Below are positions 1 to 11,901 of a stretch of 64,000 bases of DNA, piece after piece. The stretch is from NCBI GenBank assembly GCA_905250125.1, contig CAJNOL010000184.1, positions 1 to 64,000 of the forward strand. The letters are read 5' to 3'. Position 1 is the stretch's first letter; each line of letters starts with the position of its first letter. The DNA is from Rotaria sordida. Taxonomy: Eukaryota > Rotifera > Eurotatoria > Philodinida > Philodinidae. A model generated the notes under the pieces. The model did not search any database and was not told where the DNA came from. It was given only the letters and a program-made list of their open reading frames with translations. The position numbers and the translations under genes are program-made.

Positions 1-66
1 ATAATGTATAGAATTTAAAGAAAATAATAGTTAAAAACAAAAAAAAAGTATATTTTAAAAAATAAA

Positions 67-2172
67 ATGGCATCACCAAAATTTCAATCAACAGATTTTC
101 AAACACCAATTAAAAAAAAATGTCCATCATCATCATCATCATTAAGTTCACCATCATCAATATCAACAACATCAACAAATATTAAACAACGTTCAATAAC
201 TGATAGTAGTAATAATAATGATGAAACAATAACAACAATTAAAATGGAAGATGGTAATGATGAAATTAAAATATATTCAGCATCAACAATTAAAAAAAAT
301 GAACCAGATGATGATATTGATGTTGATGGAATTGAAGATCGACTTTCGCCTGTTGTTGAAGAACCTGTAAGTTATTCATATTAAAAATAAAATTTATTAT
401 TTTTTTTTTTGCGTTTATTTTTAGACAAGTCCAAATAAAAATGATGCATTCAATAGTAGTATTTCTGGTTTATATGCATCACCATTTCTTTATCCATATT
501 TTCATCCAATGTTTCATCCATATTTAATGGCTGCAGCTGCACAAGCAAATGCTGCTGTATCATCAACAGTAAACATATTTTTTATTGTGTTAGTTTCTTA
601 CAAAAATATATATTTTTTTTGTAGGATAAATCATCAACAGATGGACAAATGCCTCCATCTAATCCATATGGCACTGCACCTTCAACATTATCTCCATTTC
701 CAGGTTTTAATCCAGGTAATAAAAAACAAAATTTTGCTATGAATACAAAACAAATCATTTTCTTTTAAAGGTATGCCTTTTCCTTCGTTATATCCGCCGG
801 GAATGGCTAATCAACCATTTCGACCAAATCTTTTTAATCCATTTGGTATTCCGATTCCAACACCCGGTGTTCGACCTCCACCACCACCATCATCTTCATC
901 TTCATCATCATCTTCTAATCGTCATCATCAAAATTATGATGGATCTTCTCGAAAGTATGATATAATAAATTAATAAATAAGTTCATTTTTTTAAAAATTC
1001 TATTGCACTTTTAGTCTTAGTGCTCTACTTGATGTACAACGACCTAAAAAACCTCATATAAAAAAACCTTTAAATGCTTTTATGCTTTATATGAAAGAAC
1101 AACGTGCACGTGTTATTGAAGAATGTACATTAAAAGAATCATCAGCAATAAATAAAGTTCTTGGACAAAAATGGAAAGAATTACCTCGATCAGAGCAAGA
1201 CAGATATTATGGTAAAATTTTTCAAAAAAAAAGATAGTTATTTCGAAGTCAATTTTTTGTCATATGAAATATTTAGAATTAGCAAAAGAAGAACGTAATC
1301 GTCATATGCAACTGTATCCAGGTTGGTCAGCACGTGATAATTATGGTTTAAAAAAGAAACGACAATCAAGTGGTCATACACCAATATTAAATAATTCACA
1401 TAAAAAACCACCAAGAGAAAATAATTCTATGGTTAATAGTCCAGGACAGTTAAATCATAATAGTCCACATCGTTATGGACATCATCAACAACAACAACAA
1501 CAACATTTAATTAATAGTTCACATATGAATTCAACAAAAAATCCAATGCAATTAGAGAATGGTAAAAATATTTTTAAGAAAAAAGTTAAAAAATTTACGA
1601 AATCCTGTTTTTTTATTTTGTTTTAAATAGATTGTTTAAATCAAAAGAAATGTCGTGCACGTTTTGGTTTAGAAGGTCAAAGTCAATGGTGTAAACATTG
1701 TCGACGAAAGAAAAAATGTACAAGATTTCTTGAAGAAGATATGTTAAATCATGCAAATAATAATAATAATAATAATCATATGATAAATAATTATCATAAT
1801 TCATCATATAATAATCATGGAATAAATATAACTAATAATAGAAATTCATCATCAGTTAGTTCACCACAAACAAATCAATCTGATAATGATGATTCAATGA
1901 ATGAACCTGATGGTGATGATATATTATCCCGACAAGTTGATTCAATTGAAGATGATGATGATGATGAGGAAAATGATGATGAACATCATACAAATGATGA
2001 TGACAGTGATGAAGAAAATAAACAACAACAACAACAACCTGTTTCACTTGTTTATAAACCAATTCCATCTAAAATTGATTCTCATCAACAATCATTTCAA
2101 CCACCACCACCAGCACATTTATATCAACCTTCAATGTTACCATCTCATTTTGCACCTAACTTTCATTATTAA
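67..2172 (+). CDS. TCF/LEF-family HMG-box transcription factor with C-clamp (Wnt effector), 7 exons
   Basis: Predicted exons are 67-366, 425-568, 625-715, 771-954, 1015-1211, 1277-1561 and 1631-2172, with consistent phase, giving about 580 aa. Exons 5-6 encode an HMG box beginning [20 protein letters not shown] and ending in the TCF hallmark [14 protein letters not shown] followed by a basic tail. Exon 7 opens with a C-clamp containing four cysteines ([12 protein letters not shown], then [11 protein letters not shown]). In animals this protein binds Wnt response elements in the nucleus with beta-catenin, and the C-clamp reads a helper site. The N-terminus is acidic ([19 protein letters not shown]) but the usual beta-catenin-binding motif is not clear, so that domain is divergent or starts further upstream. 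The middle is Pro/Ser rich. The C-terminus holds Asn, His, Asp/Glu and Gln runs. The start chosen is the first ATG of the open frame. Confidence 0.9.
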
Positions 2173-2494
2173 AATACAGTTGTGTTTCTTTTCTTTTTTT
2201 CTTTTTCTTTTTCTTTTTTTTTTCTGTTGAAGAAAAAATTTTGGTGCTTCATCTTTCTTCGTTTGTAAATTACACTACTATACGAAATTCTTTGACTCGA
2301 GTGACAAACTTCTCTTTATTTCCTGGTTTTTTTTTCCTCGCGATTTTTTTTTTGTTTTCTTCTAACTCTGTACTTGGCGAGCATGTGAAAAGTCTTGTGA
2401 TTTCGACATGTGGTTTATCAATGAAAAAAGAAAAGGTCTTGATAAAAAAAAAATATTCAGTTTTTTTGAAACGAGGATATATAGTAATCTTGAA

Positions 2495-3765
2495 CTAGTG
2501 GGAAAGTGATGTCGTTAAACTATGAAATTGATTCCTTCTTGAAATTGATTGCATTATTAAGATATCAGGAGTCGATTGTCATTCGAATTAGACCATTAGA
2601 TCTCATTCAGGTGCATGAGGCTGACTTAAAACTCGATATTATCTATCTTCTATAGCCTTATGAATGCTCTTTCTTTGCTCTATCGAATGGCATATAGAAG
2701 TATAACAAAATATTGTTCGTTCTCTTTTGCTTTTAAATGAGATTGTTCGTTGGTATATACAATCTGAGGACACACGCGACAAACTCCTCCACTATTGGAC
2801 TGTGAAAGTAGTGATCTTCTTGAATTGTGTATATCGTTCGGTATGCTTTTCAAAGCTCTAAAAAAAGATATTATTGCGCTGAGATTATGTGCAATGTTCA
2901 TGAGTCACAAAAGTTGCCCTTTTTTAACTGATAATTGATGGATTTTGGTCAGAATAATCAGGCTTCGTATCAAAACAAATAATATATTTAGTATCAAGAT
3001 AAAAAATGAATTCGATCTATATGCGCCACAAAATCTTTTGATAACTTTTATTTACAGCTCTGGTCCGCTCAGGGTTACGTCGTAAAATAAAGTTAGTCAC
3101 AACGTCAGTTTGACAGTAAAAATCACTTCTAAATTTTTAAAAATTTAGGATAATCTAAAATGACAGATAAATAATAAAAATAATGTTGTGACTGACTTTA
3201 TTTTTCGACGTAATCCTGAGATGAATCATGGTTGAAATTTTGAACGAAAATAAAAGTTGCCGAAAGATTTTGTGATACATAAAGATTGAATCAATTTTTT
3301 ATGCTGATTTCAAATATACTGTTTGTTTCAATAGGAAGCTTGATTACTCTGACCAAATTCCATCAAGTATCAGTCAAACAAGGGTAACTTTTGATACTCA
3401 TGAACATGATGCGTTTGATTAAAGTGTCTTGACTACAAATTAATCTCACCGCAATAATATCATTTTTAGAACTGTGAAAAGCCTATTGAATGATATATAG
3501 TTTATATTGAATCGTTGCTTTCACAGTTCCATAAAGAGGGGGTTTTGTCATGAGCGCCTTCAGGATTATATAAACACTGCATTGCATAATACTATAAAGA
3601 AGATCGATAATATCGAATTTTGAGTTAGTCACAAGCAGTCGGAATGAAGTCTAGCGATCTAATTCGAATAGAAATCGACTACTGATAAATCTCAATTGAC
3701 TATTCTGAGAACAAAAAACTCAATTTCGAGAGAGCGCTGACATCATTGCTTAACGAACTCTTCCT
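2495..3765. repeat. Long imperfect inverted repeat A (about 1.27 kb, axis near 3140)
   Basis: Arms of about 600 bp pair across an axis near 3140. For example, AAAGTTAGTCACAACGTCAG near 3090 matches the complement of the stretch near 3180-3205, and GTCGATTGTCATTCGAATTAGA near 2572 matches the complement of 3655-3685. It fills nearly the whole space between the TCF gene and the next gene. No coding frame was recognised in it. It is either a foldback/MITE-like element or an intron of a gene whose first exon is not visible. Confidence 0.75.
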
Positions 3766-5027
3766 TTATATTGAATCTACTGATAACAATTGATCGAAAA
3801 ATTAATTATAAGGTTAAGAAAAAATTCGTTTTACTTAGCAACATAATCAAAATTAGTAAATTTGTTATTGAGTTAACAAACTTTTCAAAAAATCTAAAAA
3901 TAGCATCGAAATTCGATTCTGGTTGGCCACTGCCAACAACTCTTTCGCCGATACAGAATTTGAATCAAATTCAATCATATGATCTTTCGACAGCAACTAT
4001 CGAACTAGGTTCAAGTTCTATACTCAATAATGATACTCATCATCATCATCAGAAACTATCAATATGGGTCAATGATGAATCATATTTTGAAAAGCTTCGA
4101 TCTACAGCTGAATATCGTCAGAATAATAAAGTAGAATCATATGTGACAACATCGAATATGTCAAATTTACTTGAAAATTTTATTGGATCAATTCAACCTT
4201 GTACTACGTGGTATTCAGACGATATGAAGAATATGAAATCACAAGTAGCTATCGTCTTATGTCGACTTGAGTTACTCAAACAAAGTTCTCTTAATAATGG
4301 AATGACAAAATCAATAGAAAATGATAGATATGAATACAGTGTACATCAACAATTTGATACATGTATTTTGCCAATAAGAACATCACATGGAACAGTATTT
4401 TTTGATTTTTCGAAACAATCAATCAACTATGATATTTATATACAATTAATGCAACTTGTACGTTTATCGAATTTAGATAAAATTATTGAAAAAATATTTC
4501 ATAAATCAGGTGATTTGAATTGATCTATGCTGTTTAATATTCAAATGATTAATAAACTTGATGATTATAGGAGAATATCATCATATAGATTATAAAGAAC
4601 AACGTCAAAAACAATTTGAAAAAGAAAAAAATAATCATGAGAATTTATCAGATCATCACGTTTATCAATTAAACCAAAATCTAACAGTTAATCATTATGA
4701 TTCTCATTCTATTTTATCAAATTCATCAAATCATAATAAATATCAATTATCAAACAATAATGATTTAATGTAAAATAATTTTTGAATTCTCTTTTGTTAA
4801 TATGTATTTATTTCAATTTTTATTCAATTCTAACAGAAAATTACATCAAACAGATAAAAATAGTTATTATATAACAATGGCTAAAAGTGTACATTTTCGT
4901 AGTTCAAGTCATTGTTTTGTGCTTGATAGTATTGATATTTCATATCGTTTTCAATATGATCGAAACATTTTACGAGATACTTGTCATCACTTTCATAGTT
5001 ATGATAACATGAAGTAAGTTTCGAATA

Positions 5028-6345
5028 GTAATTAAGAGAGTAATCATGAGACTATCAAGTACACGAGACACTTGATTAAAAAAAATCTTCTTTTTTTGTG
5101 TATTCCATTCATCGATGTCTGAAACTACTAACCCCAAAATTTTAGCGTCCAATATCCTTTCTTTCAGAAGTTAGTCAACATCGACTTTTTACTTCTATCA
5201 TATGCTTATGAGGAAAAAAAAGGCAAAAAAACAGTATTCATCGATTGAAGTTTAATAAAGCTAACATGAATGAAAAATGATTCTTTTAATGAGTCTACAA
5301 TGTCCATTTGATAACTGTCTATTTTCTATAAGGATTCAAAATCAAAGAGATCCAAGGTTAATCTACAGAATGATTAAAAAAAGTGTTCAAAAATAAATGG
5401 TACTTTCAACGTGAAACAGGATTCACATCGATCTTTTCCATAATAATTGTTGACTGGTTTTCAATAAAAAAAAAAACATTTATAGCGGTTTTCATTACCA
5501 TGGCGCAATTTTAAAGCAAAATAAATATGATATTCGGATCCAATGTCAAAAAATACATTGAGTCAAACACATTCTAGAGAAATTTTTCTCCTGCAAAAAA
5601 CTGGCCTCTGGGAGACAATGGAGCAAAATTTTAATGAAATACAGCCATGGGCAATCACAGGTCAGTTTTCCTATAGACGAAAAAATGTCTCTAGAATGTG
5701 TTTGACTCAATGTAGGTTTTGACGCTGATTTCGAATGTCATATTTATTTTGCTTTAAAATTGCGCCACGGCAATGAAAGCAGTTATAAATGTTTTTCTTT
5801 TTTTATTGAAAAACCATTATATGGGAAAGAGATGTGAATCACGTTTCACGCCGAATATATCACTGATTTTTGGAATATTTTTTTATTTGCAAAGCATATA
5901 TAAAATTCACCTTGAATTTCTTTGATTCTGAATTCTTATAGAAAATAGATCGTTATCAAATGAACATTTTAGACTCATCCAAAGAGCCATCTTTCATTCA
6001 TGTTAGCTTTATTAAACTTTAGTCAATCAACACTATATTATATTGAAATAGCTCGTTTTGTTCAATTATTAATTCTCTATCTTTTACCATAATTTATAAA
6101 AAAAAACAAATTTGAATGATTTGTTGAAACGAAAACAATCACAACTTTTAAAGGGAATTTTGTACTGTTTTTTTCTTATAAGCATATGATGGTGTTAAAA
6201 AGTTGGTAGCGACAAACTTTTGAAAGAAAGAATGCTGAACGCTAAAATTTTCGGGTTGGTAGTTTCAGACATCGATGAATTGAATACACAAAAAAATCAA
6301 GTACCTTGTATACTCGATGGTTTCATGATTATTCTTTTAATTCTT
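5028..6345. repeat. Inverted repeat B filling intron 3 of the unknown gene
   Basis: The intron is 5014-6363. AATCATGAGACTATCAAGTA near 5043 pairs with the complement near 6310-6335. The CATCGATGTCTGAAACTACTAAC-type stretch near 5112 pairs with 6250-6282. The axis is near 5635, where CATTCTAGAGA and TCTCTAGAATG face each other. The arms reach to within about 15-20 bases of both splice sites. Confidence 0.8.
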
Positions 6346-7459
6346 TCATTCAATGTTGAATAGTTCAAATAATATACAAAATGAAAATAATGATTTATTA
6401 CAAACTAAATTTATGTTAGATGATAATCCGTTACTATTTCGAACTGGAATCAATGAAGTAACTTATGAACAATTATATTCTTCTATGCTTGAATTAGATG
6501 TTAATTCAAAACGAATCATTCATTTTATTCTTGTTTTATGTACATACAGAATGAAAAAAATCTATCAATTATTAGAATCATTATTGAAATCATATGTTTC
6601 ACAAAATATTTCTATTGTCTATGTTACATTTGATGAGATTAAATCATTTTTAATCAAATATGAACAAATATCACATGAAATTCTTCAAAAAGACATTTTA
6701 ACATCTGTTACATTGCAAAATTCTCATAACACATCTTCATCAACTATGTCGACTAAAAAAAATATATTCAAACAACACACAATTTTATTTCAATCAGTTA
6801 ACTTTAATAAAGAATTTAATACTAATGCAGACGTCAATAATGAAAACATAATAAATTCAATATCTGAGTAAGATTCTTTCCAAAAAATAATCAATGAATA
6901 TCTATACAAAGTACTTTTTAAATTCAGGCAAGATATTCTCAATCTATCCCCCAAAACAGATAATAATACAATAGAAAAGATTGATTTATTCAATGAAGAA
7001 TTTTTACTTAATTATCTTCAAAAATCATCACTTGTTCTTATATTCATGAAACATTTAGATGAGACATATCTCAATGCAGTATGTGTAGAAGATTTTCATA
7101 AATTTTACAATTCTATAGCATATAATTAGTTTATTCGATGGTATACGGAAGTTCTCATCAAATCTGATGTACATTCCAATCAATCATTCACATCTAGTTG
7201 GAATAAAGCTATTGAACATTGTTGGCTTGTAACAAGTGATTATCAACGTGCTCAAACAGTTTTTAGTATTCCAAAAACAAATTTATTTCTCTGGCCAACT
7301 GAACATAACGATTTTGATCATATATCAATTATTATTTCATCGATTCTTATTCTACCTATTGCATTAACTATTAATTATGAGTTTGTATTGATTCTTTTTT
7401 TTTGTCATTCGAATTTCATAAAGTAGAAAGAAAAAAAAATTTAGCAGACCTATATTTTC

Positions 7460-8626
7460 GAGATATTATCTTAATAGTGATAACTAAAATGAATGGAAAT
7501 AGAAACATTCAAGTAACTAAAAAGGATTTCATTTCGAAATATATATTTTCTAGGTTTTCATTAAAATTTTTCGGTAGCTGATCCTTCGGAAAACCAAGAT
7601 TCCTCTACAGCAGTTTTTTGAATTCGATCGGAAGCATTTTATATATGAACACATCTAATAGTGCAAACATTCTAAAGCAAAATGAAATGTTCTTGTGCTC
7701 TCTACAATTTTTCTTCATCAAACTATACTAATGAAGGAAATTCTCCAATTGATAAATCGCTTTTTTGAGTCAAGATTACATATATTAGGTAAAATCAACT
7801 GAACTATGAATACCTAGAAAACAGTTCAGATCCTTAGCTTATTGCTACCGAGATACTGCACTTTTACGATAGTTTTTAAATGAATGCCTTAGTTTCCTTC
7901 AGAAACACTAGAAAAACTAATTTCCGAATTTTGACTTGAAGCTTCGCATAGATACATTCCCTAACAAAAAATAGTTTCTTGTGAATGTTTCAGATCTTGT
8001 CGTTGTTCTTATCTTAAGATATATATGTGGTAAAAGCGTGTCTTTTACAATGCTCATATATTTATAATGGTAGATTCGGTGTTCTTATTTTAGGATAGAA
8101 GTGAATTAAAAAGTCTGAAACTGTCATGATAAACTATTCTTGTTAAGACCTGTTTTTGTATAAAATTTCAAGTTGAAATTCGAAAATCAGTTTTTTTTTC
8201 TGATGTTTCTGAAGGGAACTACGGCGTCCATTTAAAAATTACCATAAATTTACAGTATCTCCACTACAAGAAGCAAAGGATCTGAACTCTTTTCAAGATA
8301 TTCAAAACTCATTTGGGTCTATATGATGCACATAATCCTAACTCAAAAATACTTTCCTCATGAATCGATAAAGACTTCAAAGCGTACTATACGGTAAGCT
8401 TTTGAAAAAAAGAAACAATGAACAGATAGCTTCCACGCCTTGATCAAATTAAATGGTCGTGGGGCAGCTTAGAAATATTCCATTTTGTTTCAAAATGTTT
8501 TCGATCAAATTCAGAAAACTGATTCGGAGTAATCTTAGTTTTCCAAAGAAAAAAAATTCTTTTCGATATTCAGATCTGTTTTTATCATTCGTTGTCCTAA
8601 TCAGCATCATTAAGAAAATATTTTTT
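7460..8626. repeat. Inverted repeat C in intron 5 of the unknown gene; same family as 42478-43392
   Basis: The intron is 7381-8631. GGAAAACCAAGATTCCTCTAC near 7590 pairs with the complement of 8510-8545. TCCTTCAGAAACACTAGAAAA near 7896 pairs with the complement near 8190-8215. The right arm ends a few bases before the acceptor, and the left arm starts about 80 bases after the donor. Segments such as TTCAAGTTGAAATTCGAAAA (8166) and TCTATATGATGCACATAATC (8318) recur near 42873 and 43355. Confidence 0.75.
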
Positions 8627-9279
8627 CATAGAATCTATACGATGTTTATTGATGGCATGTCTATTGTTGATAAACATTGTCAAGAAACAACATTGGATCG
8701 AAATATTTGTATAAAAATGGCACTTTTACGTATATGGTCAACTATTTGTGAACGAAAAAATAATGCAATTATTACTTGTGATGATGATCTTCAATATTTC
8801 GGTAATATATAATGATTTAAAATCGAATGAAAAGATACTTTTCATATTTTAGGTGAATATGCTAAAATGTTATTTACTGAATATGATGATTATATTGATG
8901 AACACAAAATGAAAACGAAATTTGTATCTATTCATGGAATGCCATTAGCAAAAACTTTTCTTCAAAAAATATCTAATGATCAAAATCCTTTCTCATATGA
9001 TTTAATTACAATTAGTGATGTTATACAAAATACAAATTTTGCTAATAAACAATCACCTTCATTAACAACTCATTCTTTCCAGAATGAAGTAAACGATGCA
9101 AGTGACAATAATCTATCTGATGAAAAATTATCTCTTAATCGTCATTCATTAGAATTATTAACTATATTGGCCGAGTTCTATGAACAAGAAAAAACATTAC
9201 AAGCAGATAAAATTTTTCATCCACATACTTTGATCTTACTTGATCAATACACACCATTAACGATAGGTAGTATGACCAA

Positions 9280-9975
9280 AACTAAATAACGATATACACT
9301 AGCTGCTAAAATTCTTCGAACAGATTTATTTTCAATTTTTCTTCCACTGTCGTAAATGCTAATAAGAATCTAAGTAGTGATTTGTGTAGAAGATTTTTCA
9401 AGAAGAAAATGATTGTTAGTTTTTCCAAAGGATGGGGTTTCTGAAAAACCAAAACCTTAGTTTTTCAGCTTCTGGAATTCACAGATAGAATTCTATTGGA
9501 ATTCCCTAGAATGATAGAGCAACAAACAATTCTCTACAAAATGAGGTGTCTTCTAACCCCCTACGATGTTTTTTTCACCCAGATACATCAATCTTATAGA
9601 AAGCACAAAAATCGTTTTGTTTTTGTTTTTTTGTAGCTGTCATAAGGCTGATGTATCTCTGTGAAAAAAACGTCGTATGGAGCTGGCCGACATTTCATTT
9701 AGTAAAGAATTGTTTACTTTATCGTTCAAAATATTTGAAACAGAATTCTACTTGAAAATTCCAGAAGCTGAAAAACTTTGGTTTTGGTTTTTTCAGAGAT
9801 CCTATCCTTAGAGAACTAGCAAACATTTTCATCTAGATGAATTTTTATTGGAAATAAAATTCTCTATAAAAATCACTATTTGGATTCTTATTAGCATTTA
9901 TGACAGTGCAAAAAAAAAACAAATTGAAAATAAACCATGTCGAAGAGGTGTGAGAGCTATTGTGTATTATTCAAA
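9280..9975. repeat. Inverted repeat D making up nearly all of intron 7
   Basis: The intron is 9267-9983. CACTGTCGTAAATGCTAATAAGAATC near 9348 pairs with the complement of 9890-9913. AACCAAAACCTTAGTTTTTCAGC near 9448 pairs with the complement near 9760-9785. Weaker pairing continues outward almost to the donor and acceptor. The axis is near 9615. The intron is therefore a foldback from splice site to splice site. Confidence 0.8.
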
Positions 9976-10254
9976 TTTTGCAGGTGTTCTTATTGGTGTT
10001 TATCAAATATCCATGTTTTTTGAAAGCATAATTCGTGAAAATATTTTTCAACTGAATGATCAAACTAGTCTTCGTCTTTCGCAAGATAAAATTATTACTC
10101 AACATCAAGAAAATATTACACAAGATCTAATAAATGAAATAAGTCAAATATATCTCGATGAATAAATAAATCTTAAAAATTGAAGAAAAATATTCAAGTA
10201 AATTTATATTTAAAAGAAAACTGTTAATTTGTTGAGAGAAAAGAAAATCATTTT

Positions 10255-10753
10255 TTATAAATTCTCATCAAAAACAAGATAATTTACTGTATGTTCTTCG
10301 TGTTTTTCATTAGCTTTTGAAAGTATATTAATAGCCTCTTCAGACATATTGAAATAAATATTCCATAGTTGTTCTTTCGTTATAAATTCTTCGAAATTTT
10401 GTTTTTTTTTCATAATTAAATATTTTTTCAAATGCTTATTTTATATTATTTTGTTTAATATATTTTTCAATAATTTGACAAATTTCTTCTTTATGAAAAA
10501 GAATAATTAATTTATTCGAAAGTTTTTTACTCATTAAATACATTATATTTCAAGCTTGATTAAGATTTATTTTATTATCATTTGAATTATTTTCAACAAT
10601 AATATAAAAATCATTTTTTATTTCATTATTAATTTGTTTGATTTTATTAAAAATTTTTTCTCGACATTGTTCATTATTACAAATCAATTGTTCATCAGAT
10701 GAATGATGAATATGTTGATTGATTTGATTAGAAGTATTAGATTTGAATGACAT
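10255..10753 (-). pseudogene. Small unrecognised minus-strand frame, broken
   Basis: On the minus strand an ATG frame from 10753 runs 67 codons (start MSFKSNTSNQ, with CNNEQC). It meets TGA at 10550-10552 and then continues in the same frame as MSKKLSNKLIILFHKEEICQ and onward to a TAA. A further 52-codon frame, 10413 to 10255 (start MKKKQNFEEF), follows in another frame. Low-complexity Lys/Asn/Glu composition resembles local coding sequence, but one stop plus one frame change separate the pieces. It is convergent with the unknown gene and ends about 90 bases from that gene's stop codon. It may be a decayed gene or chance AT-rich frames. Confidence 0.3.
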
Positions 10754-10805
10754 GATAGATCATAAATAAAAAAAGCTTGTTAGTGCAGCTCCTTCGGAGC
10801 TGAAA

Positions 10806-11599
10806 TGTGGAACTCACGTATATCCTTCAACCTTGCTATCCTAATACATCATCCGTAAACTGAAAAATTTCTCGTCGGCTGTAGTTGTTTTCACTAATAA
10901 CCGATGACAAGAACAAGAATTTATTATTTATTTCTACATTTATTTCTAAATTGAAAACAGAAATTTTTTATTTTTTCTACGGGCGCCCTATTTTTTGTTT
11001 GCATTGTTGCTATTCGCTCATTATTTTTCATTTTTTTTAATTCATGTTTTTTTTAATTTAATATTCTTATTATTATAATCATTGTATCGGCAAATAAGTC
11101 TACTTTACATATCCATGATATCTATGGCAGATTTTACGTACTATTATATATATATTAATCAACTCACAAACAATGATGTTCATTAATCTTCAAAATTATA
11201 ACTTTACCAATTTATCAAAAAAAAAACTCTAGAAAATCTGACATCTGTTATTCTCCATTGGTAAAGTCGGTAATGGTGGATTGTCTGTAATTGGGAGGTG
11301 TCTGTAATGAGAGGGTGTCTGTAATGAGGGGGTGTCTGTAATAAAGGGGTGTCTGTAATGAAGGGGTATCTGTAATGGGGGACCTCGTTGCTATGGTCTG
11401 TAATGGGGGGGGGGGGGGGNNNNNNNNNNNNNNNNNNNNNNNNNNNNNNNNNNNNNNNNNNNNNNNNNNNNNNNNNNNNNNNNNNNNNNNNNNNNNNNNN
11501 NNNNNNNNNNNNNNNNNNNGGGGGGGGGGGGGAGCCGCCAAATCTCGAACTTAAAACTTACACTCATTATTTTCTTCGAAAATATACGTGAGTTCCACA
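10806..11599. mobile_element. Element with perfect 18-bp terminal inverted repeats, containing a G-rich minisatellite and a gap
   Basis: TGTGGAACTCACGTATAT at 10806-10823 has its exact reverse complement at 11582-11599. The outer flanks (AAA on both sides) could be a short target duplication, but that is weak in AT-rich DNA. No transposase frame was recognised, so it would be non-autonomous. The true length is unknown because a 100-N gap lies inside. Confidence 0.6.
11277..11532. repeat. G-rich tandem repeat (about 18 bp unit), G homopolymer and assembly gap
   Basis: About seven imperfect copies of a GTCTGTAATGAGGGGGT-like unit run from about 11284 to 11404. They end in an uninterrupted G run (11405-11419), 100 Ns (11420-11519) and more G (11520-11532). 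The number of Ns is a placeholder size. The G tracts could form quadruplex DNA, which may explain the assembly break. Confidence 0.85.
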
Positions 11600-11901
11600 A
11601 AAAACTAAATAAACAATAATCAAGCGCGAGCAGGAATAATATGGTTAGTCTATATATTTTATTTCATCAAAACAGAAAAGCTAATTAACAAAACATTAAG
11701 GTCTCTCTGCGATATGCTTATTGTTTTGTTTCATCATTTCAGAAGAAAAAAAAACCAATACTTCATTATTCTATTTACATGTACAAAAGAAAAACAACAT
11801 AAAAAATTCTTACAAGAAGCTACAAAAAATAATATTGAAATGAATAAAATAAAAAAGAAAGAAGTAGAAATCATTTGTAGTCTGAAAAAGAAAAAAGCAA
11901 G

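Larger units (their letters stand above)
3904..10165 (+). pseudogene. Unrecognised multi-exon gene, apparently disrupted (no start, one in-frame TAG)
   Basis: Exons inferred from GT-AG sites with matching phase are: about 3904-4509, 4571-4769, 4837-5013, 6364-6867, 6928-7380, 8632-8801, 8853-9266 and 9984-10165. The product would be about 900 aa of mostly helical, Asn/Ile/Lys/Gln-rich sequence without a family I recognise. No signal peptide or transmembrane run is obvious. Two faults are visible. The first exon stays open upstream but has no ATG before about 4158. A TAG lies in frame at 7127-7129, between ...SIAYN and FIRWYTEV. All other junctions keep phase, so the break is recent, a sequencing or allele error, or a read-through. 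Introns 3, 5 and 7 are long inverted repeats. The gene could be intact if the TAG is an error and a 5' exon lies elsewhere. Confidence 0.6.

Noticed and set aside
1613-2068. Minus-strand and alternative-frame open frames over the TCF last exon
   Set aside because: They are translations of Asn/His/Asp repeat DNA in wrong frames.
2241-2498. 85-codon frame after the TCF gene, considered as a first exon of the next gene
   Set aside because: It begins without a true ATG, and neither splice donor nor protein character was convincing.
2495-3765. Possibility that spaced repeats form a CRISPR array
   Set aside because: The repeats are single long inverted arms, not short direct repeats with spacers, and the genome is eukaryotic.
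11284-11404. G-rich tandem repeat considered as a telomere repeat
   Set aside because: The unit is about 18 bp and irregular, internal, and bounded by terminal inverted repeats.
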